24,081 bases of DNA, from the NCBI GenBank assembly GCA_018715225.1, contig DVMB01000022.1, positions 1-24,081 of the forward strand. The letters run 5' to 3'. The notes under the pieces are model-generated. The model was not told where the DNA came from. It saw nothing but the letters and a program-made list of their open reading frames with translations, and made no database searches. Both the position numbers and the translations under genes were made by a program. The stretch's first letter is position 1; each line of letters opens with the position of its first letter. Below are positions 15,189 to 22,561 of the stretch, one piece after another. Source of the stretch: Candidatus Onthoplasma faecigallinarum (GTDB taxonomy: Bacteria; Bacillota; Clostridia; Christensenellales; UBA1242).

Positions 15189-15559
15189 ATAATTTTAATA
15201 ATATTCATCAAATTTCAAATCTAAAAGTTTATGTATACAAAAATATTAAAATACATTGCTCTCCAACAATTTAGGGAAATTAAAGTATTATCTGGTATTT
15301 TGTAGCAATAACAATCTGCAACGGCAACGTTGAAAATTCTGGTAGCGACTATGCTTATTTTTTATAATATAAACAAGGTATCTTATAATTCATAATTAGC
15401 AATAATAACTTAACTAAGTTAAAATAATTAATAATTTTATAAATTTTTGGTGTATTTTTATATTTTACTGCTTAAACAATGGTTTTTTTATAAAAAATTT
15501 TATAAAATTGATAAAATAATTAAATTTTAAGATTTGTTCAACTAATTAATTTCAAATAT
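15189..15559. other. Non-coding AT-rich stretch between divergent operons
   Basis: No convincing gene on either strand. The only structure I noticed is a small hairpin, CAACG-GCAA-CGTTG (15319-15332), which has a GNRA-type loop if transcribed. The remainder is very AT-rich, with many A and T runs upstream of the promoter at 15560. Confidence 0.5.
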
Positions 15560-15588
15560 TTGTTATTTATTATTTTTTTTAGTATAAT
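15560..15588 (+). promoter_or_regulatory. Promoter of the glycolipid operon
   Basis: TTGTTA (15560-15565), 17-base spacer, TATAAT (15583-15588). It would give a leader of about 18 bases containing the AGGAG site of the 15614 gene. Confidence 0.75.
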
Positions 15589-15613
15589 AACCATAAAACA
15601 CAGGAGTATACTG

Positions 15614-16789
15614 ATGAAAAAAAGAATTCTTCTCACATATATGGAATCTGGAATGGGACATATCACTTCAATCAAATCCATATCCGATGCTTTGAACAAA
15701 TTGAATGACGGAAGTTATGAACTGATAGATAGTTATATCATGCAAGAGGACAAGAATCCCACCTTAATTAAATTCAACAATTTCATAATACATCAAACTC
15801 AGCAAACAAATAAGATCAAAGGCTATGGGGCTTTTGTTTTTACCTTATTAGAAATTCTTGGCAAGCAAAAATTTATGGTATGTATTCATCATACATTGTT
15901 TAGAAAAGCGTTGAACGAAGCACTGAAATCAATAGACAAATACAAACCTGATGTCATTGTCAGCACTCATTATTTCATGACATTGTGTGCCATTGAGTAC
16001 AAGAAAAGATACAACAAAAATTGCATAGTCGTAACATACAATCCAGACAACAATATCCACACCTGGTGGGACAATAGAGACGGGCTCTTCATCGTCAACA
16101 ATCCGCAAGCGTACAAAGAAGCCATTGAACGTAGGCATTTCAATCCAGATGAAGTGAAGCAAGTCTACTTTACCGCCCGAGATGAAATCATCTCAGCCCA
16201 TCAGGACAAAAAATTGTATAGACAAAAACACAATATCCCACAAGACAAATTTTGTGTCATCATAGCGGACGGGGCTTACGCCAGTGCAAAATCAAAAGAT
16301 GTATGTAATGAACTGCTGAAGACAAACCTACCTATCACGATCATCATGCTAGCAGGAAAAAACGAAAAGGTATACAACTATTTCAAAGAAAAAGAAGCCC
16401 ACACCAAGCCAAACATCACGTTGATCACATCAGGGTTTACGACCGAAGCATACGAACTTTATTGTGCCAGCGATGTATTCGTAACAAAAGCGGGTCCAAA
16501 CGCTATTTTGGATAGCGTGTTTATGAACACCCCAATCATAGTTGACTACTATGCTCATCCTATAGAAAAAGCAACCACGAAGTTATTCGTGGACAAATTT
16601 AAGTGTGGATTGGCTATCTACAAACCAAAAAAGATAAGGAAAAAGATTGAAGAATTTATTAAAACCCCAGAATTGTTGACCCCATATATAGAAAACTGCA
16701 AAAAGATAGACAAAAATCAAAATGGTGCTGAAGATGTGGCAAAATATATTATAGAAGAGATTAGGAAGTTAGATGAAAAAGGAAATTGA
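15614..16789 (+). CDS. Diacylglycerol glycosyltransferase, MGDG-synthase/UgtP-type (GT28)
   Basis: 391 residues. The ATG at 15614 is preceded by CAGGAGTATACTG; an upstream TTG frame extension overlaps the promoter and was rejected. The N-terminal Rossmann half starts MKKRILLTYMESGMGHITSI, the Gly-rich acceptor/membrane loop of the MurG/MGDG-synthase fold, and includes YKPDVIVSTHYFMT. The C-terminal half holds the nucleotide-sugar site: ILTIIMLAGKN-like strand, GFT, then DVFVTKAGPNAILDS and a PIIVDYYAHP segment, matching the GPGT/GG-E region of GT28. Likely transfers glucose or galactose to diacylglycerol, making a glycolipid that can anchor lipoteichoic acid. It overlaps the next acyltransferase gene by 17 bp, indicating coupled synthesis. 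Confidence 0.88.
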   Translation: MKKRILLTYMESGMGHITSIKSISDALNKLNDGSYELIDSYIMQEDKNPTLIKFNNFIIHQTQQTNKIKGYGAFVFTLLEILGKQKFMVCIHHTLFRKALNEALKSIDKYKPDVIVSTHYFMTLCAIEYKKRYNKNCIVVTYNPDNNIHTWWDNRDGLFIVNNPQAYKEAIERRHFNPDEVKQVYFTARDEIISAHQDKKLYRQKHNIPQDKFCVIIADGAYASAKSKDVCNELLKTNLPITIIMLAGKNEKVYNYFKEKEAHTKPNITLITSGFTTEAYELYCASDVFVTKAGPNAILDSVFMNTPIIVDYYAHPIEKATTKLFVDKFKCGLAIYKPKKIRKKIEEFIKTPELLTPYIENCKKIDKNQNGAEDVAKYIIEEIRKLDEKGN

Positions 16790-17627
16790 TACTACCTACA
16801 AATACGATGCACACGCAATGGAGTTGAACCCTAATTCAAAAGAATACAAACAGATTTTAGACGACCTAGCCTCCAAAGGCGAATTTGATGTGCATACAAC
16901 TAAATTTAGTACAAAAAACATGAAAAATATAGATGGCAAATATGTCTATGTGCCCAAAAATGTACTATACAAAATGACTCGAGCAGTCGTAAAAAGCATA
17001 TTGTATATATTTAGACCTTTAGTCAACGGAATAGCGTTCCACTTGAAAGTTAAAGGTAGAAAGAATTTGAAGGGCATCAAGTCCGCTATCACTATCAGCA
17101 ATCATGTTCATTTTTTGGATATTCTCATGAATATGCAAGCAATAAACAAAAAAAATTTTTATGTAGTCGCAGCGAATCATAATATGAAAAGAGGCATCAC
17201 TGGTTACATCTTCAAAGCCAGCGGTGTCCTCCCCTTATCCTCATCTCTTGACGCTTCAAAACATTTGAACAAAACGATAAGCGAAATTTTGCAAAAAGGT
17301 GGATTCGTCCACATGTATGCAGAATCTGCCCTTTGGTTTAGATACGAAAAGAGTCGCCCGCTAAAGATAGGTGCCTTTAAAATTGCAAGTGAAAACAATG
17401 TTCCCGTTGTCCCATTGGTAATATTATTTAGACCTAAGAGCAAATTAGAATTTTACCGCAGGAAAAAGACAGTTACGATACAAATTGGTCCCCCTATCTA
17501 CCCCAAACCCGACATGACAGCAAGAGAAAGTGCATCAATCATGAAAGAAGAATGTCAAAAATATTATAATGACACAGTATGCGATTTCTATGGCTATGAC
17601 AAGGAGACTTATAGTATATATAAATAG
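16773..17627 (+). CDS. PlsC-family acyltransferase (paralogue 1)
   Basis: 284 residues. ATG 16773 lies inside the previous gene, with AGGAAG seven bases upstream. Residues about 85-260 form the lysophospholipid acyltransferase domain: SNHVHFLDIL with the H-x4-D catalytic motif, a GVLPLSSS block, MYAESALWFRYEKSRPLKIGAF corresponding to the EG-S/PEG block (shown here in parts: YAESALW, SRPLKIG), and VPVVPLVILFRP. An N-terminal extension of about 80 residues precedes the domain. It probably acylates lysophosphatidate at sn-2, or a related lysolipid. It is cotranscribed with the diacylglycerol glycosyltransferase, and a terminator follows. Confidence 0.88.
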   Translation: MKKEIDTTYKYDAHAMELNPNSKEYKQILDDLASKGEFDVHTTKFSTKNMKNIDGKYVYVPKNVLYKMTRAVVKSILYIFRPLVNGIAFHLKVKGRKNLKGIKSAITISNHVHFLDILMNMQAINKKNFYVVAANHNMKRGITGYIFKASGVLPLSSSLDASKHLNKTISEILQKGGFVHMYAESALWFRYEKSRPLKIGAFKIASENNVPVVPLVILFRPKSKLEFYRRKKTVTIQIGPPIYPKPDMTARESASIMKEECQKYYNDTVCDFYGYDKETYSIYK

Positions 17628-17693
17628 TTGAATAAACCTTAATGGATGAAAAAGTTAATTATTTTATCTATTCAAACCCACCATATCAGCAAT

Positions 17694-17723
17694 AAAAAAA
17701 GCCGAAATATATCGGCATTTTTT
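17694..17723 (+). terminator. Intrinsic terminator of the glycolipid operon
   Basis: A-run plus GCCGA (17701-17705) pairs with TCGGC (17712-17716) plus a T-run. It separates the 15614-17627 operon from the next promoter. Confidence 0.85.
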
Positions 17724-17771
17724 ACAAATTGGCTGATATTTTTAATATTAAACAAATAAGATAAAATTAAG

Positions 17772-17800
17772 TTGACAAATCAATTAAATTTTAAGATAAT
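17772..17800 (+). promoter_or_regulatory. Promoter of the 17817 operon
   Basis: TTGACA (17772-17777), 17-base spacer, GATAAT (17795-17800). A short leader with TTAGGAG precedes the ATG at 17817. Confidence 0.8.
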
Positions 17801-17816
17801 ACAATTAGGAGTTTTA

Positions 17817-18593
17817 ATGAAACCAGGTGAAATAATCTATTATGAAGATGAACTAAATGATGAGATCATTGACTTTCATATAAAGAAAAAAAAGATTGAC
17901 GGCGACTACAAATACCTACACAAAAATCTTTTTTATAGATTATGGTCATTCGTTACATATAGATTGATAGCTACTCCTATAGTATGGTTTTATTTGAAAT
18001 TTCATCATGTCAAAATAATCAACAAAAAAATTTTAAAATCATACAAAAAAACGGGATATTTTATATACGGCAATCATACGAATCAACTTATTGATGGCTT
18101 CTCTCCCACTATTACCTGTTTTCCAAAAAAGCCATACATAATAGTCAATCCAGATAATATATCCATGCCGTTTTGGGGACATTTTACTAGAATGTGGGGT
18201 GCTCTTCCGCTACCAGACACTATACAAGCGACAAAGAACTTTTCAAAAGCATTGGACGAACTTATATCCAAAAACCATCCAATATTGATTTATCCAGAAG
18301 CTCACCTTTGGCCTTATTATACAAAGATACGTCCTTTCACCTCAAAATCGTTCAAATATCCTATCAAATATGACAAGCCTGTATTTACTTTTACGACAAC
18401 TTATCACAAAAGGAAATTTTCAAAGAAACCCAGAATTGAAATATATGTAGATGGACCTTTTTATCCTGACAAATCTCTTGAGATGAAAGCTAGACAAGAA
18501 AAGTTAAGAAACGAAGTATATGAAAATCTAGTCAAACACGCTCAGTGTAGCGACTACGAATATGTTATGTATATAAAAAAGGAGCATAAATGA
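17817..18593 (+). CDS. PlsC-related acyltransferase with H-x5-D motif (paralogue 2)
   Basis: 258 residues from the ATG at 17817, which has the SD TTAGGAG; upstream in-frame codons overlap the promoter. The acyltransferase core is visible as GYFIYGNHTNQLIDGFSP, a GALPLPD block, then HPILIYPEAHLWPYYTKIRP and KPVFTFTTTYH. The catalytic motif has five residues between His and Asp (HTNQLID), not the usual four, so this belongs to a divergent branch of the family. Short hydrophobic stretch at about 40-60 may associate with the membrane. It overlaps the GT8 gene by four bases (ATGA), suggesting both act on one product. Substrate unknown. Confidence 0.82.
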   Translation: MKPGEIIYYEDELNDEIIDFHIKKKKIDGDYKYLHKNLFYRLWSFVTYRLIATPIVWFYLKFHHVKIINKKILKSYKKTGYFIYGNHTNQLIDGFSPTITCFPKKPYIIVNPDNISMPFWGHFTRMWGALPLPDTIQATKNFSKALDELISKNHPILIYPEAHLWPYYTKIRPFTSKSFKYPIKYDKPVFTFTTTYHKRKFSKKPRIEIYVDGPFYPDKSLEMKARQEKLRNEVYENLVKHAQCSDYEYVMYIKKEHK

Positions 18594-19411
18594 TAAATAT
18601 ACTCTTTGGTGGAAATTATAAAGTTTTTGATGGCATATTACTTTGCTTATTATCTATGTCAAAGCACACAGATGAACCCATTAATGTGTTTATTTTGACG
18701 GCCGATGTTACATCTCTTAATCCAGAATACAGACCTATCACAAACGATAAAATTGATTTATTAGATAAAATCATCAAATCAAAAAATCCGGAAAGCAAAG
18801 TCCAACTCATAACCCTTGGCGATGAGTTCAACGATTGGATAAAGAAATCTCAAAACAAATTGAGTATATATACTCCTTACACATTCCTACGTCTTTTTGC
18901 GGACAAGATACCAGAGATTCCGGATAAGATAATATACCTAGATACCGACATCATGATAAACGGCGACATAAAAGAGTTGTTTGACATAGATATTAGCGAC
19001 TACGAGTTAGGCGTGGTAAAAGATAGATACGGACACATTTTCATTAACTACAAATATTTCAACGCAGGTATGCTACTACTCAATATGAAAATGATAAAAC
19101 AAACCAAACTTTTCGATAGAGTCAAAGAAATGTGCATCAACAAAAAAATGGGTTTCCCAGATCAAACAGCGTTAAACAAATGTGCAAAGAAAAAATTGTT
19201 TTTACCTAGGAAATTCAACGAACAAGGTCCACTACAAAAAGACACCATAGTGCAACATTTCAGCAAACGTATCAAGTGGTTCCCCTTCTTCCATACACAG
19301 AATATCAAGCCTTGGCAAATTGACTTAGTCCACTCGGTCTACAAATGGCATCAATACGACGATATTTATGAAGAATATATCAAAATAAAGCAAACAAATA
19401 GTGCAAACTAG
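18590..19411 (+). CDS. Family 8 glycosyltransferase
   Basis: 273 residues, translation-coupled to the preceding acyltransferase through ATGA, with AAAGGAGCATAA as SD. GT8 landmarks: N-terminal INILFGGNYKVFDGILLCLL, the metal/nucleotide-binding DxD in KIIYLDTDIMINGDIKELF, NYKYFNAGMLLLNM, FPDQTALN, and a C-terminal HFSKRIKWFP with IKPW. This is the fold of LPS galactosyl/glucosyltransferases (RfaJ-like) and Gram-positive GT8 enzymes. No membrane segment. Pairing with an acyltransferase suggests glycosylation of a lipid or cell-wall polymer precursor. Sugar and acceptor cannot be read from sequence. Confidence 0.9.
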   Translation: MINILFGGNYKVFDGILLCLLSMSKHTDEPINVFILTADVTSLNPEYRPITNDKIDLLDKIIKSKNPESKVQLITLGDEFNDWIKKSQNKLSIYTPYTFLRLFADKIPEIPDKIIYLDTDIMINGDIKELFDIDISDYELGVVKDRYGHIFINYKYFNAGMLLLNMKMIKQTKLFDRVKEMCINKKMGFPDQTALNKCAKKKLFLPRKFNEQGPLQKDTIVQHFSKRIKWFPFFHTQNIKPWQIDLVHSVYKWHQYDDIYEEYIKIKQTNSAN

Positions 19412-19426
19412 CCGTTTGCTTTTTTG
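19403..19426 (+). terminator. Intrinsic terminator
   Basis: GCAAAC (19403-19408), loop containing the stop codon region, GTTTGC (19414-19419), then a T-run. It ends the acyltransferase-GT8 operon and overlaps the end of the GT8 gene. Confidence 0.85.
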
Positions 19427-19450
19427 TTATTTTACACACCAAACAATCAA

Positions 19451-19479
19451 TTGACAACATTTTGTAGATTTGTTATTAT
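19451..19479 (+). promoter_or_regulatory. Promoter of the 19504 gene
   Basis: TTGACA (19451-19456), 17-base spacer, TATTAT (19474-19479). A leader of about 18 bases includes TTTAGGAGATGAT before the ATG. Confidence 0.8.
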
Positions 19480-19503
19480 TGATTAATAAATTTAGGAGAT
19501 GAT

Positions 19504-20343
19504 ATGCTTCATATTGATATATTAAAAGAGCCAGCCGAAGAATATAAAAAATATATAAACATTCAGGAGCAATTCGAATTAGACGGGAATTTCAACGAAG
19601 ATGTAAATGAAAATTCATACGAAGGCACACTACCTGTTGATGAAAATTTTGAATTTATTAAAAAAGGATTCAAAAATGCGTTAAAACACGCTATATATTC
19701 CACCGCCATGCGTTATTACACCAACAAAATAGCAAAATTCGTGAAACTACAAGTCGTTGGGAAAGAAAATCTAAAAGGCATCAAAGAGGCTATCGTTACC
19801 TGTAATCACATCAGCAAGTTTGACTCGTTTGCTGTACGTAAGGCTATTGGCATCAATATTCTGTTTGTTGCCGCTGACTTCAATAACTGGACAGGTAAAA
19901 TGGGCGATCTCGCTAGATATAATGGATACCTCCCTTTGTCTAGCAAATACAGCGTAATGAAAAAATTTAATCAAGCCATTGAATATTATTTAAACAAAGG
20001 CAAAAAGATTTTGATCTATCCAGAGCAAGCCATGTGGCGAGATTATAAAAAGCCAAGGCCCATGAAAGATGGTGCCTTCCATTATGCAGTAAAACACAAT
20101 GTCCCTATTCTACCCCTATTTATAACTTTCCGCCCAAGCGGTATTATAGAGGACGGCGTAGAATTTATGTATTACACGATTCATATATTGAAACCAATCT
20201 ATCAACAAGTGGACAAGTCCAACAAGGACAACGTCGAATATTTGAGAAAAGAAAATTTTGCCTCTTGGAAAGAATGTTATGAAAACACATATAATACACC
20301 ATTAGAATATACCACTCTTGATAAATCTAAAATCAAAATTTAG
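19504..20343 (+). CDS. PlsC-family acyltransferase (paralogue 3)
   Basis: 279 residues. ATG 19504 follows TTTAGGAGATGAT. Layout matches paralogue 1: an extension of about 80 residues, then VVGKENLKGIKEAIVTCNH, catalytic NHISKFDSF (H-x4-D), YNGYLPLSSKYS, KKILIYPEQAMWRDYKKPRP and VPILPLFITFRP. Shared stretches (ENLKGIKEAI versus KNLKGIKSAI, YLPLSS versus VLPLSS) show a close paralogue of the 16773 gene. It is monocistronic, with its own promoter and terminator. Probably a lysophosphatidate or lysoglycolipid acyltransferase of the inner membrane face; which of the three is the housekeeping PlsC is unclear. Confidence 0.88.
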   Translation: MLHIDILKEPAEEYKKYINIQEQFELDGNFNEDVNENSYEGTLPVDENFEFIKKGFKNALKHAIYSTAMRYYTNKIAKFVKLQVVGKENLKGIKEAIVTCNHISKFDSFAVRKAIGINILFVAADFNNWTGKMGDLARYNGYLPLSSKYSVMKKFNQAIEYYLNKGKKILIYPEQAMWRDYKKPRPMKDGAFHYAVKHNVPILPLFITFRPSGIIEDGVEFMYYTIHILKPIYQQVDKSNKDNVEYLRKENFASWKECYENTYNTPLEYTTLDKSKIKI

Positions 20344-20365
20344 TTATAAAAAAATTTAATTATAA

Positions 20366-20392
20366 AAAGATGTCAACTTGCATCTTTTTTTT
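20366..20392 (+). terminator. Intrinsic terminator
   Basis: AAGATG, eight-base loop, CATCTT and a run of T. It closes the third acyltransferase gene. Confidence 0.85.
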
Positions 20393-20480
20393 ACTATTTA
20401 TACATTTTTATTTGATAAAGGAAAGCACTTCACAATTAACCATTTCTCCCATTGATCTATATAATGTATTGGAGGTTAAT

Positions 20481-20909
20481 ATGTGTAAGGAAACCGAGCT
20501 TACTGTTAATCCTTCATTACAAATTGATGTTAATGATACAGCCACTCACAGCATTTGTTTTGAACGTTGTGAAAACAATAAAAACGTTGTCTTAGACTCA
20601 CAAAATCTATCTAGCGTTGGCAGATTTTTGACTTTAACCACAACTGTAAAAAATGTTTGCCCAAACAAACAAATTGCCATCGGTATCAAATTATATGAGA
20701 CAACAAATGGTAGCAAGATAATCAAAGGTCATAAATCATTTGCTGTTGCTCATAATGAATCTTGCTGTGCTGATATCACACTATCCAACATTCATTTTGT
20801 TTTACCAGAAGAGATAGCAGAAACTGAAGATAAATCAAATATTTGTAGCAGAAGAACATTCGATATAGAAACTACTTCACACTATGTTGATTTAAGTAGT
20901 ATCCACTAA
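20481..20909 (+). CDS. Conserved Cys-containing protein of unknown function
   Basis: 142 residues from ATG 20481, chosen for TTGGAGGTTAAT directly upstream; a longer frame from 20370 would start inside the previous terminator. It begins MCKETELTVNPSLQIDVNDT and includes FERCENNKNVVLDSQNLSSV, KNVCPNKQIAIGIKLYE, FAVAHNESCCADITL and FVLPEEIAE. Short beta strands dominate, with seven Cys and no signal peptide or membrane helix. I recall similar proteins in anaerobic Firmicutes, but know no named function. Even Cys spacing (FERC, NVCP, SCCAD, NICSRR) may mean metal binding or disulfides. A TATAAT-like box at 20459-20464 may be its promoter. Confidence 0.8.
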   Translation: MCKETELTVNPSLQIDVNDTATHSICFERCENNKNVVLDSQNLSSVGRFLTLTTTVKNVCPNKQIAIGIKLYETTNGSKIIKGHKSFAVAHNESCCADITLSNIHFVLPEEIAETEDKSNICSRRTFDIETTSHYVDLSSIH

Positions 20910-20987
20910 CCCTATCTAACTGTCTAACAAGGCAGTTAGTACATAACAAGATATCCACCCCAACATAATAGAATCATCAAAAACCAT

Positions 20988-21014
20988 TCATGAATAAAAA
21001 TTCATGATTTTTTA
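20988..21014 (+). terminator. Intrinsic terminator
   Basis: TTCATGAA (20988-20995), A-rich loop, TTCATGA (21001-21007), then a T-run. A further hairpin without T-run (CTAACTG/CAGTTAG, near 20917-20939) lies between it and the 20909 stop codon. Confidence 0.75.
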
Positions 21015-21036
21015 TATGATTAATCAACGAAAAATA

Positions 21037-21065
21037 TTGACATAAACCTCATTTCTTGCTAAACT
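21037..21065 (+). promoter_or_regulatory. Candidate promoter of the tRNA array, with inverted repeat at start site
   Basis: TTGACA (21037-21042), 17-base spacer, TAAACT (21060-21065). An inverted repeat GTCAAA (21072-21077) / TTTGAC (21083-21088) lies at the predicted transcription start. A weaker alternative is ATGACG (21193-21198), 17 bases, TATATA (21216-21221). I see no promoter directly before the complete tRNA, so the tRNA halves may be cotranscribed with it. The rest of 20910-21263 holds no gene. Confidence 0.5.
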
Positions 21066-21263
21066 AAAAAGGTCAAAATAAATTTGACAAACGGTATTCA
21101 AATAAATTTTCATCATTCAACTTTATTTTATAACCATTAAAATCAAGCTCACTAATCAGTCAGCTAAAAAACCACCATTTTAGTTCTCTTCCATGACGGA
21201 AAAGTCTTATTCCAATATATAAGCCGTCAAATCCAACTAAAATACAAAACAAACACACACTCT

Positions 21264-21301
21264 GCTTATGTGGCGCAGCAGGTAGCGCACAGCCTTGGTA
21301 A
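21264..21301 (+). pseudogene. 5' half of tRNA-Thr(GGU), copy 1
   Basis: Reads acceptor 5' strand GCTTATG, TG, D-stem GCGC, loop AGCAGGTA, D-stem GCGC, A, anticodon stem CAGCC and loop TTGGTAA; then similarity to tRNA stops abruptly in AT-rich sequence. The D-stem is fully paired and differs from the other copies. No 3' half follows, so it cannot be a normal tRNA. Confidence 0.85.
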
Positions 21302-21362
21302 GATAAAAAATGGCAATTTTAATCAAAATTACAACTGAATATTTACTCCATTTTGGAGCTGT

Positions 21363-21400
21363 GCTGATGTAGCTCAGCCGGTAGAGCACTGCCTTGGTAA
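21363..21400 (+). pseudogene. 5' half of tRNA-Thr(GGU), copy 2
   Basis: Starts 99 bp after copy 1. Acceptor strand GCTGATG, TA, D-stem GCTC, loop AGCCGGTA, D-stem GAGC, A, anticodon stem CTGCC and loop TTGGTAA, then AT-rich sequence. It breaks at exactly the same nucleotide as copy 1, and its D-stem is again fully paired with different bases. Confidence 0.85.
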
Positions 21401-21462
21401 TTTTAAAATAGCCGAAATTTGCACCTCAAAAAACAACAAAATTTAACTCAAAAACTGAATAT

Positions 21463-21538
21463 GCTAATGTAGCACAGTCGGTAGTGCACCGCCTTGGTAA
21501 GGCGGAGGTCACGGGTTCAAGTCCCGTCATTAGCTCCA
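21463..21538 (+). tRNA. tRNA-Thr (anticodon GGU), CCA encoded
   Basis: Complete cloverleaf: GCTAATG/CATTAGC acceptor, D-stem GCAC/GTGC, anticodon stem CCGCC-TTGGTAA-GGCGG (anticodon GGT), T-arm ACGGG-TTCAAGT-CCCGT, T discriminator, encoded CCA. It starts 100 bp after copy 2 of the half-tRNA and is followed by a terminator. Its D-stem pair (GCAC/GTGC) is less usual than the GCTC/GAGC of copy 2. Confidence 0.95.
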
Positions 21539-21543
21539 TAAAC

Positions 21544-21590
21544 AAAAATCGCTAAAAGCCTTATAAATAAAGGAATTTAGCGATTTTTTC
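21544..21590 (+). terminator. Intrinsic terminator after tRNA-Thr
   Basis: AATCGCTAAA (21547-21556) pairs with TTTAGCGATT (21576-21585) followed by T-run, directly downstream of the tRNA CCA. Confidence 0.9.
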
Positions 21591-21631
21591 TTTTCAATTT
21601 TAGAGAGCACTATCCTTTTCCAAAAATGCAA

Positions 21632-21774
21632 TAGGTGTATTTTTTAAGTGTCGTAGGTGTATAAATTAAATCAAAAAATTATAAAAATAAAGACCGAAAA
21701 CTCAATTTCGAATTTTCGGTCTAAAACTGTCCAGATACATCTAAAACTAGCACGGTAGATGTATATAGGTGTAT
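21632..21774. repeat. TAGGTGTAT-family repeats, candidate integrase or regulator sites
   Basis: TAGGTGTAT occurs at 21632-21640, 21654-21662 and 21766-21774. The one-base variant TAGATGTAT lies at 21756-21764 and, inverted, at 21735-21743. Five copies of a 9-mer within 143 bp, between the tRNA-Thr and the second element's genes, resemble integrase arm-type sites or iterons. Confidence 0.55.
21691..21722 (-). terminator. Terminator of the toxin-antitoxin operon
   Basis: A perfect 10-bp stem AGACCGAAAA/TTTTCGGTCT; on the - strand it is followed by a T-rich run, and it lies about 90 bp after the antitoxin stop codon. Confidence 0.8.
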
Positions 21775-21808
21775 ATAAATATCAAGCTTTATAACAATAA
21801 AATTTGTA

Positions 21809-22561
21809 TTACACTTCTTCAAACTTATGATATTTTAAAATGTCATAGTCAGATATTACTTTATATAGAGTTTCCCCTTTATCATTAGCTGCCCAAGGAG
21901 TATTTTCTCTATGTGTAAAAGAAATAATTGTTTTTGTATTGTAACCTTTGTATTTTTCTAACGTGTTACGAATTGAATCTATTTTTCTTACTCCATCTAT
22001 ACTATTCATAATTCTACTGTTTAATGGCATCTTATATTTTGCTGGTAGCTTGTCATGCATTTTTAATGAAAATTTATCTACATATGTTGTTGGCGAACTA
22101 TTCTTATAAGTTTCATATAAGGTTTCAATAACTGGACCATATTTAAAAGCAAATATTTTATCTTTAAAAAGCTTTTTATTATATTTACATAAATAGTCTG
22201 CATAGCAATAATATACTAATTTTTCTAATCTAGTATGTGTGCATTTATACATTGACAAAATATAGTTTGCAACATCAATTGCTGTAATTTCTGAGTCCTT
22301 TGATAAATATTTTAGAAATTCTTCTGATGTTTTCAATAATTTAACATTATCAAAAAATGGATCTAATTCAACAACATCTTTCCATTTTGCTGTCTTTGTT
22401 GAAATAGTATGTGTAGCAATCGAATAATTCTCATTAATATTTTTTTTCTTTTTTAATTCGTATATTAAGTTTTTAAAATCTTCATTATAATCTGTATAAT
22501 CAATAGCAATTCTTTCCCCTGTATTATAAGAGCTTCCTAAAACTATATAATGTTTAATCAC
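21809..22561 (-). CDS. Panacea-domain (DUF4065) antitoxin
   Basis: 250 residues, starting at GTG 22561 overlapping the toxin's TGA, with GGAGG ten bases upstream. Residues about 92-230 are the Panacea/SocA-like domain: ITAIDVANYILSMY, LEKLVYYCYADYLCKY, KLFKDKIFAFKYGPVIETLY and a C-terminal ISFTHRENTPW. An N-terminal region of about 90 residues precedes it (MIKHYIVLGSSYNTGERIAI and onward) and probably gives partner specificity. Panacea proteins (PanA) neutralise varied toxins encoded next door, including RelA/SpoT-like toxSAS enzymes; the upstream gene is such an enzyme. Known panAT pairs support this assignment, though neutralisation is not shown here. Confidence 0.88.
   Translation of the reverse strand: MIKHYIVLGSSYNTGERIAIDYTDYNEDFKNLIYELKKKKNINENYSIATHTISTKTAKWKDVVELDPFFDNVKLLKTSEEFLKYLSKDSEITAIDVANYILSMYKCTHTRLEKLVYYCYADYLCKYNKKLFKDKIFAFKYGPVIETLYETYKNSSPTTYVDKFSLKMHDKLPAKYKMPLNSRIMNSIDGVRKIDSIRNTLEKYKGYNTKTIISFTHRENTPWAANDKGETLYKVISDYDILKYHKFEEV

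Noticed and set aside
21264..21538. Intron-split or trans-spliced tRNA.
   Set aside because: No 3' tRNA half follows either 5' half, the intervening 61-62 bases are too short for a self-splicing intron, and the third copy is complete.
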